This document shows positions 1 to 6,359 of a stretch of 10,853 nucleotides of DNA, piece by piece. Position 1 is the first letter of the stretch. The number at the start of each line of letters is the position of its first letter. Source of the DNA: Bacteroidota bacterium (GTDB lineage Bacteria > CLD3 > SB21); NCBI GenBank assembly GCA_020438245.1, contig JAGQUY010000086.1:1515-12367 (forward strand), written 5' to 3'. The translations under genes and the position numbers were made by a program. A model generated the notes under the pieces. That model saw only the letters and a program-made list of their open reading frames with translations, made no database searches and was not told the DNA's origin.

Positions 1-914
1 TGGAAAAGGAAACTGCCCGATTTTTCTATTGTGAATAGCCCTGTGCCCTTTTGCCAGAAAGGTTTATTGGAAAGATCCACACGGTCGCTGGCGAACAAAA
101 CGGTGGTCGTATCAACAAACTGGGGACCCCAGTTGTCGCCGCCATAACTTGACGTTATGCGACGCTGCGATTTTCCGTTTCGGTCCATGAAGTAGATTTC
201 CCGGCTCTTATACAGACGGGTACTCTTGTCATCGCGTGTGGAGGTAAATACAATGAACCGGCCATCCGGGGAATACGCGGGATTTTCATCCGCATCGTTG
301 TCCGAGGTCATTGGCTTAACGGAGGATTCGCCTTGGGACAAGTTCATGGTAAAAATGTCCCAGTTGCCGTTGCGATCGGATTGAAAAATCAGGGTTCCGC
401 CATCGGGTGAAAAGGAAGGCATGGCATCATTGAATTTGTTGCTGGTCAGCTGCGTAATTTTATAAGGACTGGCGAATTGGGAGCCGATACGATCAAGATA
501 AGCGTCTGCTTTGAAATCGCGCATAATGGCCAGAAAGGTCTCGTAGGCTGACTTGCGTTTTCCAAGATGCAGAAGCAGTTGGCCTTTTTCATACATGGCG
601 TCCATGTTTGTTCCATCGTGCTTCAACGATTCTTCCAACTGTTTGAGGGCAAGACGCGGCCGACCGAGTCGCTGGTATTCCTTTGCAATATCGAGGTGCA
701 AGCCGGCATTGGTCTCATCCGTTGCCAGTTCGGTAAAGAGTTCCTTTAGCTTTGGGCTCAACGTTTGTGTTGAATCGAGCTTCAATACCGGAGCAGCGGC
801 AATCGTATCTGCAACGGTCGTGTCAACAGCGGTCGGATCCTGAGCATAAAGCGCCGGAGCCAGGAACAAACCAAGAATTGAACATGTCAAACAAAAGCGA
901 ATGGAAGAGAGCAT
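1..914 (-). CDS. Exported TPR and TolB-type beta-propeller (PD40) protein, C-terminus beyond the window
   Basis: The frame stays open from an ATG at 914-912 to the left edge, giving 304 residues and no stop. Residues 1-24 form a Sec signal peptide (hydrophobic core around 8-20, likely cleavage after LYA before Q25). A low-complexity Asp/Thr/Ala linker follows, then a TPR-like helical region at about 68-135. PD40/WD40-like blades start near 150, with SFSPDGGTLIFQSDRNG at 167-183 and AYSPDGRFIVFTS at 213-225. The order signal, TPR, PD40 is known in periplasmic or surface-associated proteins of the TolB/PorE kind, where the propeller acts as a protein-interaction platform. True TolB has no TPR part and sits with tolA/pal, so the exact role is unknown. 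AGGAGA at 924-919 lies 4 nt before the ATG and fixes the start. The gene is divergent from the HAD gene. Confidence 0.88.
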   Translation of the reverse strand, partial: MLSSIRFCLTCSILGLFLAPALYAQDPTAVDTTVADTIAAAPVLKLDSTQTLSPKLKELFTELATDETNAGLHLDIAKEYQRLGRPRLALKQLEESLKHDGTNMDAMYEKGQLLLHLGKRKSAYETFLAIMRDFKADAYLDRIGSQFASPYKITQLTSNKFNDAMPSFSPDGGTLIFQSDRNGNWDIFTMNLSQGESSVKPMTSDNDADENPAYSPDGRFIVFTSTRDDKSTRLYKSREIYFMDRNGKSQRRITSSYGGDNWGPQFVDTTTVLFASDRVDLSNKPFWQKGTGLFTIEKSGSFLF

Positions 915-918
915 GGAG

Positions 919-924
919 TCTCCT
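919..924 (-). promoter_or_regulatory. Shine-Dalgarno site of the TPR/PD40 gene
   Basis: AGGAGA reads on the minus strand 4 nt before the ATG at 914. It is a near-perfect anti-SD match and decides the start codon of the partial gene, which is cut at its other end. Confidence 0.8.
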
Positions 925-958
925 GAAAGAATCTCACAAAATTCACCGGGACGTCATG

Positions 959-987
959 ATTTTATGGAAAAGAGGATATAAATGCAA
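959..987 (-). promoter_or_regulatory. Candidate sigma70-type promoter for the TPR/PD40 gene
   Basis: On the minus strand TTGCAT (987-982) and TAAAAT (964-959) are separated by 17 nt. The -10 box matches consensus at 5 of 6 positions, the -35 box only at 3 of 6. Transcription would begin about 40 nt before the ATG at 914, leaving room for the strong SD site. This is an inference from spacing and matches only. Confidence 0.4.
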
Positions 988-1019
988 GCATATTCTACTT
1001 GCAACAGCGTCCATTCGGG

Positions 1020-1048
1020 TTGTTATCCTTGTGATTATTTTGTATTTA
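1020..1048 (+). promoter_or_regulatory. Weak candidate promoter for the HAD gene, possibly giving a leaderless mRNA
   Basis: TTGTTA (1020-1025, 4 of 6) and TATTTA (1043-1048, 3 of 6) are 17 nt apart. Initiation about 7 nt downstream would fall on or next to the ATG at 1056. This fits the absence of any SD-like stretch before that ATG. The matches are poor in an AT-rich stretch, so chance is a real alternative. Confidence 0.22.
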
Positions 1049-1055
1049 TTGAACC

Positions 1056-1658
1056 ATGACGGTTAAAGCCATCATATTCGACCTGGGAAAAGTACTCGTC
1101 GATTTTGAGTGGAAACGGGCGGCGGAGAAGCTCCGAGAACAGTCCTCGTATACGGACGATCGTATTGTTCATTTGTGTTCCCAGTTGCCGATCAACCGAA
1201 TCTACGAACAAGGATTGATCACGTCAGATCAGTATTTTCGCACTTTGTCCCAAGAACTGGGAATTGAAGACTCTCCACGGCTCCGGGAAATTTGGTGTGA
1301 TATCTTTTCTCAAATTAAAGAGAACATCCGTCTTCCCGGTTTGTTGAAAAACTCCTATCACGTCGGCCTGCTTTCCAATACGTCAGAGGCCCATCACCAA
1401 TGGATCGAAGCCCGATTTCCTTTTATGGCTGATTTTCATCGAAAAACCGTGTCTTACAAGATCGGTGCGCTGAAGCCCGCCGAGGCAATTTATTTGGCGG
1501 CTGTGGACGGACTGGAATACCGTCCAAATGAAATTCTATTTATCGATGATCTGGAGGCAAATATCGCCGGAGCGCTGGAGCTGGGTTGGAACGTCGTTCA
1601 TCTGAAGCCGGCTACTAGCCTGGATAACCAGCTCCGGGGATTTGGTATAGATATCTGA
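1056..1658 (+). CDS. HAD-superfamily hydrolase, YihX-like (subfamily IA)
   Basis: A 200-residue cytoplasmic protein with all four HAD motifs: motif I FDLGKVLVD (8-16) with nucleophile Asp9, motif II LSNT (106-109), motif III LKP with Lys140, and motif IV FIDDLEANI (162-170) with Asp164/Asp165. The general-acid Asp usually two residues after the nucleophile is Gly11. The same D-L-G pattern is found in E. coli YihX (an alpha-glucose-1-phosphate phosphatase), which is also about 200 residues. Residues 17-90 form the helical cap expected of subfamily IA. A sugar-phosphate or similar small phosphoester is therefore a reasonable but unproven substrate. The ATG directly precedes the VKAIIFDLG strand, so the start is secure even though no SD is visible. 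It stands alone, divergent from the TPR/PD40 gene and convergent with the next gene, 15 nt away. Confidence 0.9.
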   Translation: MTVKAIIFDLGKVLVDFEWKRAAEKLREQSSYTDDRIVHLCSQLPINRIYEQGLITSDQYFRTLSQELGIEDSPRLREIWCDIFSQIKENIRLPGLLKNSYHVGLLSNTSEAHHQWIEARFPFMADFHRKTVSYKIGALKPAEAIYLAAVDGLEYRPNEILFIDDLEANIAGALELGWNVVHLKPATSLDNQLRGFGIDI

Positions 1659-1673
1659 CCTGAGAACTCCAGG

Positions 1674-3233
1674 CTATTTTGCCATCGTAGTGATAGTTAG
1701 CCTCGATTCGGTCATTTGAAGCGGTTGAGTTGCCGCGTCTTTCTTCTTGAATCCCCGGGCAGTTGGTCCGACCGTTTTCGCGTTGGTATCGACCAGGAAC
1801 TCGTACCCATCCTGCACTACTGTCGGGATTTTTGGAAACTCCTGCGTCCGGGCAAAAGCCAACATGGTTTCGGCGCCGAACGGCTCTGCACATTCAAATT
1901 CCCCGGGGATTTCCACGACTTGGTTGACTTTGCCTTCATCCAAATAGTAGTCGTTTACCAACAGGACACGACTGCCGTCGGCCATGTTATATATAACGCG
2001 CAGGTGGGCAGCCCGGTTGACTCGTACATAGATCTTGAGAATCTCACCTTCGGAGAACAAAAGATTTTCGTTTCCCTTGTTCGTCCAAACGTCAAGTTGA
2101 ATATCGCCCGAGATGATTTCCTCTTCGGCAAACGCTTTTTGGTCAACCAACGCTTTTTGATAGTTCTCCGGTTTCGATGAAAGCCCTCGCGAATTCAGCA
2201 GATTCTTGTCGAACAGCGCTTCTGCGCTGGCCATAATCTGTCCGGACTCCACTTCCCTCAAGCGCCCGATGATCTTGATCTTGTCGCCCTGTTCCCAATA
2301 GTTACCTTCAAAGAGGGCCTGCGCTCCGGAGGCGACGGCAAGATCTCGAGTGATTTGAGATGACTTGGGAATAAACTCCCGGGTTTGTCGGGCCACGTCC
2401 CAGACTGCAAATTTCTGCATTTGTGACTCGAGCGCATCGCGAAAGTACCGGGCGAATGAACTCGTCATCTTGCTGTCCTGATAGGTCAGCGGGGTGATCA
2501 TGGTTTTTCCGACACCCGTGATTTGTTGCGCGATTTGATATGCCACTGCCCGTGCCGCGTCATCTACCGAGGATATGGATCGAGCCAACAGCCGATCGAT
2601 CTTGATGGCCAGTTCCTCTTTTCCCGCGATCGTTCGGTCTTCATTGAGAAGAGACTCTGCTTCCGATCCGGATTGGGCGACCAACAGAATGGTTGTGGCT
2701 TCACGAAGCTGCTCTAAAAGGGGAAATAGACCGGCGTAGCGTTTCGCTGCATCGTCAATTCGGCCGGCCTTTTCGTCGGCTTCGGCGGCCGACGATAGTT
2801 TCTGAACCTGAAGGATCAGATCATTGCGGCGTTGTTTGTAATAGCGGGAAAGCTCCTTTTTCGAAACGTAGGCGAACGCGTAAGTGTTTTTGCCCTTTGT
2901 GTAGGTTTCCGTTTTCACGCCGGCGATCTGCAATGCCGTGGAACTTTGGGTGACGGTTGAGAAATACTGACTGGTTTTATTGCCGGTCGCCTCGAGTTTG
3001 TCGATGACTTCACTTCGGATGTTGACGATAATGCTCTGCGACAATTGCGCTCTCGCATTGTCCTGTGCGATCAGCGCGGCATCTTTTTCTTTGGACGGCG
3101 AAGTGCCGAATCCCGTCACATACTCGCTCAGAGGATACTTGACGGATTTACCGCCCTGGCCTACCCAATCGGGTTCTTGTGCCTCCAACTGAAGGCAGAT
3201 CACTAGACACAGTAAAGCAAACTTCCTTATCAT
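1674..3233 (-). CDS. Exported LPP20-like / FlgO-like / DUF4384 multidomain envelope protein
   Basis: A 519-residue protein. Residues 1-18 look like a Sec signal peptide (cleavage after LEA before Q19); the Cys residues at 9 and 13 do not sit in a good lipobox, so a lipoprotein is less likely. Residues about 36-130 resemble the LPP20 domain (VTGFGTSPSKEKDAALIAQD, then a region of repeated QLSQ/SS motifs ending in AYVSKKELSRYYKQR). Residues 140-220 are helical. Residues about 225-345 resemble FlgO/CsgG-type domains (AYQIAQQI, ALFEGNYWEQGDKIKI). Residues about 376-465 look like DUF4384, with DVWTNKG at 381-387 and LRVIYNMADGSRVLLV at 411-426. These assignments are from memory of family patterns. 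Proteins of this architecture act in the periplasm or outer membrane, but no precise function is known. Its ATG overlaps the stop of the upstream LOG gene as ATGA (3233-3230), so translation is probably coupled. Confidence 0.87.
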   Translation of the reverse strand: MIRKFALLCLVICLQLEAQEPDWVGQGGKSVKYPLSEYVTGFGTSPSKEKDAALIAQDNARAQLSQSIIVNIRSEVIDKLEATGNKTSQYFSTVTQSSTALQIAGVKTETYTKGKNTYAFAYVSKKELSRYYKQRRNDLILQVQKLSSAAEADEKAGRIDDAAKRYAGLFPLLEQLREATTILLVAQSGSEAESLLNEDRTIAGKEELAIKIDRLLARSISSVDDAARAVAYQIAQQITGVGKTMITPLTYQDSKMTSSFARYFRDALESQMQKFAVWDVARQTREFIPKSSQITRDLAVASGAQALFEGNYWEQGDKIKIIGRLREVESGQIMASAEALFDKNLLNSRGLSSKPENYQKALVDQKAFAEEEIISGDIQLDVWTNKGNENLLFSEGEILKIYVRVNRAAHLRVIYNMADGSRVLLVNDYYLDEGKVNQVVEIPGEFECAEPFGAETMLAFARTQEFPKIPTVVQDGYEFLVDTNAKTVGPTARGFKKKDAATQPLQMTESRLTITTMAK

Positions 3234-4069
3234 AGGTAATTCTTTATAAGTCCTTTCTTGAGAAATTCAAACGCGAATTCCGGAGTATCCGCAAATGTGA
3301 ATAGCTTCATGTCCTCGGGACTGATCATGTGATGCCGGATCATGGATTCGAAATTTATAACCTCCCGCCAGTACTCCGATCCGTACACCACGATGGACAG
3401 CGGTTTGGAAATTTTTTTCGTTTGGAGCAAGGTCAATACTTCAAAAAATTCATCCAGGGTTCCAAAACCACCTGGAAAAATAACGAGCGCCTTGGCCAAA
3501 TAGGCGAACCAGAATTTTCGCATGAAGAAATAATGGAACTCAAAGCACAATTCCTGATCAATATACGGATTGGGAAACTGCTCGAATGGCAAGCTGATAT
3601 TGAATCCCATGGAGGGCCCGCCGGCTTTTTTAGCCCCACGGTTGGCCGCTTCCATCATTCCCGGTCCTCCGCCACTGCATACAATAAAACGCTTTTCACC
3701 GTCCAACGACTTCGACCACTTCGTCAAAAGCCGGGCGAGTTCCACCGCATCTTCGTAGTACTTCGCCATATCTACATCCATCTTGGCCGATTCCAGATCA
3801 GCCAGCAGTTTCCTCGAAGGATGCGCCGACTTGGCGACACGGGACTTCAGCACACGGTAGCTCTTGTTGGCCACTTCCGGTGATGCGGTCCGTGCGGAAC
3901 CAAAGAAAACGATCGTGTCCCGAGCATTGAGCATCCGAAGTCTTCGGCGAGGTTCAAAGTATTCGGCCAGCAGGCGCAGAACCCGTGCGTCCGGACTCTG
4001 CATAAAATCCTGACTTTCAAATGCTTTGATTGGTACGATCTTCGAACGGGCACGGGTATTTCGTTTCAA
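3230..4069 (-). CDS. LOG-family (TIGR00730-type) nucleotide 5'-monophosphate nucleosidase-like protein
   Basis: A 279-residue Rossmann-fold protein with the family hallmarks: IVFFGSAR (53-60), SGGGPGMMEAANRG (132-145), FFMRKF with Arg184/Lys185, and PGGFGTLDEFFE (199-210), the PGGxGTxxE signature. Relatives such as LOG and PpnN cleave the N-glycosidic bond of nucleoside monophosphates to release a free base and ribose-5-phosphate; older databases call them lysine decarboxylase-like. The substrate here is unknown. The start is TTG at 4069-4067. It is the first usable start after an in-frame TAG upstream, and GAGG lies 8 nt before it. ATG at residue 23 (4003), preceded by AGGA at a short 4-nt spacing, is a possible alternative. 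The first 50 residues are basic and less conserved. It is the first gene of a two-gene operon. Confidence 0.9.
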   Translation of the reverse strand: MKRNTRARSKIVPIKAFESQDFMQSPDARVLRLLAEYFEPRRRLRMLNARDTIVFFGSARTASPEVANKSYRVLKSRVAKSAHPSRKLLADLESAKMDVDMAKYYEDAVELARLLTKWSKSLDGEKRFIVCSGGGPGMMEAANRGAKKAGGPSMGFNISLPFEQFPNPYIDQELCFEFHYFFMRKFWFAYLAKALVIFPGGFGTLDEFFEVLTLLQTKKISKPLSIVVYGSEYWREVINFESMIRHHMISPEDMKLFTFADTPEFAFEFLKKGLIKNYL

Positions 4070-4077
4070 AATGGAAA

Positions 4078-4081
4078 CCTC
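4078..4081 (-). promoter_or_regulatory. SD site supporting a TTG start for the LOG gene
   Basis: GAGG on the minus strand lies 8 nt before TTG at 4069. No ATG, GTG or TTG occurs in frame between the TTG and the upstream in-frame TAG, so this site decides the longer start. Confidence 0.55.
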
Positions 4082-4126
4082 GTTTTCAATTGATAAAATT
4101 GTGAGACTTGGATAGTTTGACTAGAG

Positions 4127-4155
4127 AATCTAACACTTGCCCGTCGGTTTGTCAA
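4127..4155 (-). promoter_or_regulatory. Strong sigma70-type promoter of the LOG operon
   Basis: On the minus strand a perfect TTGACA (4155-4150) and TAGATT (4132-4127, 4 of 6) are separated by exactly 17 nt. Transcription should begin near 4120, about 50 nt before the TTG start at 4069. The -35 box is one arm of the inverted repeat at 4148-4170. Confidence 0.6.
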
Positions 4156-4170
4156 ACGGTGATTGACAAA
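4148..4170. repeat. Perfect 8-bp inverted repeat in the divergent promoter region
   Basis: TTTGTCAA (4148-4155) and TTGACAAA (4163-4170) are exact reverse complements with a 7-nt spacer. Each arm contains a consensus TTGACA -35 hexamer on opposite strands: the left arm serves the LOG operon, the right arm (4163-4168) faces the acyltransferase. On the plus strand the hexamer 17 nt downstream is CAAAAC (3 of 6), so that promoter is weaker or not used. The repeat could be an operator for a dimeric regulator or simply back-to-back -35 boxes. Confidence 0.5.
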
Positions 4171-4199
4171 TCGTCTTCGGTTTTTCAAAACGGAAACGC

Positions 4200-4805
4200 A
4201 TGTACATTCCAGCACTGGGTCCTAATGTGCCGACGTGGGGAAACCCCGTCTCCAAAATTCTGGGGAAGTGGATACTACAATCCATGGGCTGGAGATTCCA
4301 GGGCGAAATACCGAATATTCGGAAATTTGTGGCCATCGGAGTGCCACACACCTCGAACTGGGATTTCGTGATAGGAATGGCCGCATTGATGGCGCTCGGC
4401 ATCCGGGTACACTGGCTCGGAAAGGCAAGCATCTTCAAGTGGCCGGTGAACAAGATCTGGCGCTGGCTCGGCGGCCGGCCTGTAGATCGCTTTTCAGCCC
4501 ACGGCGTGGTCGACCAGGTGGCCGAGCAATTTACTACCCATGAAAAATTCTTGCTGGGTCTTTCACCGGAGGGCACTCGCAAAACAGTCGAAAAATGGCG
4601 CTCAGGATTCTACCATATCGCACACAAAGCCGATGTTCCCATTTTCCTCGTTGCGTTTGATTTCAAATTCAAGGCCCTGACCTTTTTGGGTCTCGTTCAT
4701 CCCACCGGCAATCAAACGGAGGATTTAAGAAAAATCATCGACGCCTATCGGCCCATACAGGGAAAGTATCCCAAGGACTTACCGGAGGTTCCCGATGGAC
4801 CTTGA
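4200..4805 (+). CDS. PlsC-like lysophospholipid / 1-acylglycerol-3-phosphate acyltransferase family protein
   Basis: A 201-residue protein with the glycerolipid acyltransferase block I motif HTSNWD (His50 and Asp55, the HX4D charge relay), block II-like GGRPVDR (91-97), and block III SPEGTR (122-127) that contacts the phosphate. The family transfers acyl groups to lysophospholipids at the inner face of the cytoplasmic membrane. This small variant with HTSNWD is shorter than E. coli PlsC (about 245) and its exact acceptor is unclear. No clear transmembrane helix is present; residues 145-165 are moderately hydrophobic. An in-frame stop at 4164-4166 and no other upstream start set ATG 4200 as the longest form. 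The SD is weak (GGA 5 nt before). It leads a plus-strand group with the next two genes, overlapping the second by 11 nt. Confidence 0.88.
   Translation: MYIPALGPNVPTWGNPVSKILGKWILQSMGWRFQGEIPNIRKFVAIGVPHTSNWDFVIGMAALMALGIRVHWLGKASIFKWPVNKIWRWLGGRPVDRFSAHGVVDQVAEQFTTHEKFLLGLSPEGTRKTVEKWRSGFYHIAHKADVPIFLVAFDFKFKALTFLGLVHPTGNQTEDLRKIIDAYRPIQGKYPKDLPEVPDGP
4784..4788 (+). promoter_or_regulatory. Internal SD site of the MmcQ/YjbR gene
   Basis: GGAGG lies inside the last codons of the acyltransferase gene, 6 nt before ATG 4795. It supports the overlapping start and reading by the same mRNA. Confidence 0.75.
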
Positions 4806-5172
4806 GACGATCCGGAGGTATTGTTTGGAGAAAGCCGGTACAACCGAGGATTTTCCGTTTGATGAAGATACCCTTGTTTTTCGTGTAATGGGGAAGATGT
4901 TTCTGCTCACGAGTGTTTCCAATCCTGAATTCGTCAATCTCAAGTGCGACCCCGAACGCGCCATTGAATATCGAGAGCGGTATGAAGCAGTTCAGCCCGG
5001 GTATCATATGAGCAAGAAACTCTGGAATTCGGTGTACCTGAATGCCGGGGTTCCGGATCCGTTGTTTTTCGGGATGATCGATCAGTCCTATGAATTGGTG
5101 GCGCAGAGTTTAAAGAAAGCGGAACGCGAAAAACTCAAACGGATCACCAGCAAGCCATTGAAAAAGAAATAG
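4795..5172 (+). CDS. MmcQ/YjbR family protein (double-wing DNA-binding fold)
   Basis: A 125-residue basic protein matching the MmcQ/YjbR family (formerly DUF419), whose members are usually 110-125 residues. Recognisable blocks are the N-terminal helix ETIRRYCLEKAG (4-15), EDFPFDEDTLVFRVMGKMF (18-36), VNLKCDPE (47-54), GYHMSKKLWNSVYL (69-82) and SYELV (99-103). The tail from 107 is rich in Lys. The family has a CyaY-like/double-wing fold and is often called DNA-binding, but no clear cellular role is established. The start is set by GGAGG 6 nt upstream. The gene begins inside the acyltransferase gene (11-nt overlap, different frame) and ends 11 nt before the MFS start, so all three are probably co-transcribed. 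Confidence 0.9.
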   Translation: MDLETIRRYCLEKAGTTEDFPFDEDTLVFRVMGKMFLLTSVSNPEFVNLKCDPERAIEYRERYEAVQPGYHMSKKLWNSVYLNAGVPDPLFFGMIDQSYELVAQSLKKAEREKLKRITSKPLKKK

Positions 5173-5176
5173 GGAG
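5173..5176 (+). promoter_or_regulatory. SD site supporting a TTG start for the MFS gene
   Basis: GGAG just after the MmcQ/YjbR stop lies 7 nt before TTG 5184. The next in-frame ATG (residue 31) is already inside the first membrane segment, so the TTG is the better start. Confidence 0.65.
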
Positions 5177-5183
5177 CCCATTT

Positions 5184-6359
5184 TTGAACCTACCCAACCC
5201 GTGGGGCGGTTTACGCGGACTGCCTCGTGAGCTGTGGATTTTGTTTGCCGTGACGGCAATCAATCGGAGCGGTATGATGGCGCTGCCGTTTCTTGCCCTG
5301 TATCTCACCGAATCTCTCCATTTTTCACCTGCTGATGCAGGGCTCGCGTTGAGTTGCTACGGACTGGGCTCCATGATTTCTTCCCCCTTTGCCGGACGTT
5401 TGAGTGACCGTCTGGGGCCCTCCTTCATGATGAAAGCATCGCTTCTCTCATCCGGACTTGTTCTGCTGTTGTTTCCCTTCCTTCGGGATCTCTTGTCAAT
5501 TATCCTTCTGACGGCTGTTTGGTCGATCTGCAGTGAGGCTTTTCGTCCTGCCAGTCTCGTCGTCGTGTCTGATTACACGGAATTGCAAAATCGAAAAGCC
5601 GGATTTGCACTGAATCGCCTGGGAATCAATCTGGGTATGAGCATCGGACCGACGCTGGGAGGATTTCTGGTTATGATCAGCTATCCGGCGATTTTTTTTG
5701 TGAATGGCGTGGTATCTCTGATAGCCGGTGCGGTTCTTATCATGCACCCCATGCGTCCGGTTGTTCATGAAACGGATACGTCCAGAGCAGGTGTGGGCAT
5801 GCTGAGGGCGCTGAAGGATCGGCGATTGGTGTATATCATGGCGGCGTTAATTCCGATTATGCTGGTTTTCTTTCAAAACGATGCGGCCATGCCGCTGTAT
5901 TTGGTGAGGGAGGTGGGAATCCGGGAATCGACCTTTGGCATGCTCTTTCTGATCAATACGGGAATCATTTTACTGCTCGAGGTGCCGCTGAATATTTCGA
6001 TGAGCCATTGGAAAAATGGTTCAGCCATGGCGCTCGGGGCTTTGTTGATCGGTGCCGGGTACGGGGCCTTTGCGGCCGCACACGGTTTGCCCGTCGTGAT
6101 TCTTGCGTTCGTAATCTGGACGTTCGGGGAAATGATCCTGTTCCCGACGAGCGCGTCGTATTTGGCCGATATTGCGCCCGCAGACCGACGCGGCGTGTAC
6201 ATGGGCTTCTACAATCTGACGTTCAGCATTTCTTTCGCACTTGGTCCGTGGCTGGGTACGCTCGTTTATGAAACTTGGGGCGGCGTCATACTCTGGATAG
6301 GTACGTTTTTTGTGGGTTGTTTGGCGGCCTTGATGATGAGGAGGGCGAAAGATTCCTAG
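5184..6359 (+). CDS. MFS transporter, DHA1/MdtH-like multidrug efflux type
   Basis: A 391-residue integral membrane protein with about 12 hydrophobic segments, the usual size for a bacterial MFS exporter. Between helices 2 and 3 is motif A-like GRLSDRLGPS (71-80). In helix 5, NLGMSIGPTLGG (149-160) is motif C-like, typical of drug:proton antiporters. The SEAFRPASL stretch (117-125) and overall spacing resemble the MdtH/Bcr-type DHA1 family. The substrate cannot be read from sequence. A short cytoplasmic loop rich in charged residues (191-215) separates the two six-helix halves. The start is TTG at 5184 with GGAG 7 nt before. Its stop TAG (6357-6359) shares the palindrome CTAG with the stop of the convergent isocitrate dehydrogenase gene. 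A T8 run at 5692-5699 lies within the coding region. Confidence 0.92.
   Translation: MNLPNPWGGLRGLPRELWILFAVTAINRSGMMALPFLALYLTESLHFSPADAGLALSCYGLGSMISSPFAGRLSDRLGPSFMMKASLLSSGLVLLLFPFLRDLLSIILLTAVWSICSEAFRPASLVVVSDYTELQNRKAGFALNRLGINLGMSIGPTLGGFLVMISYPAIFFVNGVVSLIAGAVLIMHPMRPVVHETDTSRAGVGMLRALKDRRLVYIMAALIPIMLVFFQNDAAMPLYLVREVGIRESTFGMLFLINTGIILLLEVPLNISMSHWKNGSAMALGALLIGAGYGAFAAAHGLPVVILAFVIWTFGEMILFPTSASYLADIAPADRRGVYMGFYNLTFSISFALGPWLGTLVYETWGGVILWIGTFFVGCLAALMMRRAKDS

Noticed and set aside
752..1066. Plus-strand open frame with a hydrophobic C-terminus (LLATASIRVVILVIILYLL)
   Set aside because: It is antisense to the start of the TPR/PD40 gene, overlaps the HAD start, and has no SD; the hydrophobic stretch comes from AT-rich promoter DNA.
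1659..1673. Possible terminator hairpin between the HAD gene and the convergent envelope gene
   Set aside because: CCTGAG/CTCCAGG pairs only with a bulge and a 2-nt loop, and the following T-run is four bases; too weak to call.
1716..2180. 154-codon plus-strand open frame inside the envelope protein gene
   Set aside because: No SD, no recognisable domain, and wholly antisense to a well-supported gene.
3329..3883. 184-codon plus-strand open frame opposite the LOG gene
   Set aside because: Shadow of conserved LOG coding sequence; no start signal.
5692..5699. T8 run in the MFS gene as a phase-variation site
   Set aside because: It encodes Ile-Phe-Phe in a membrane helix, a common cause of T runs, and eight bases is short for slippage-based switching.
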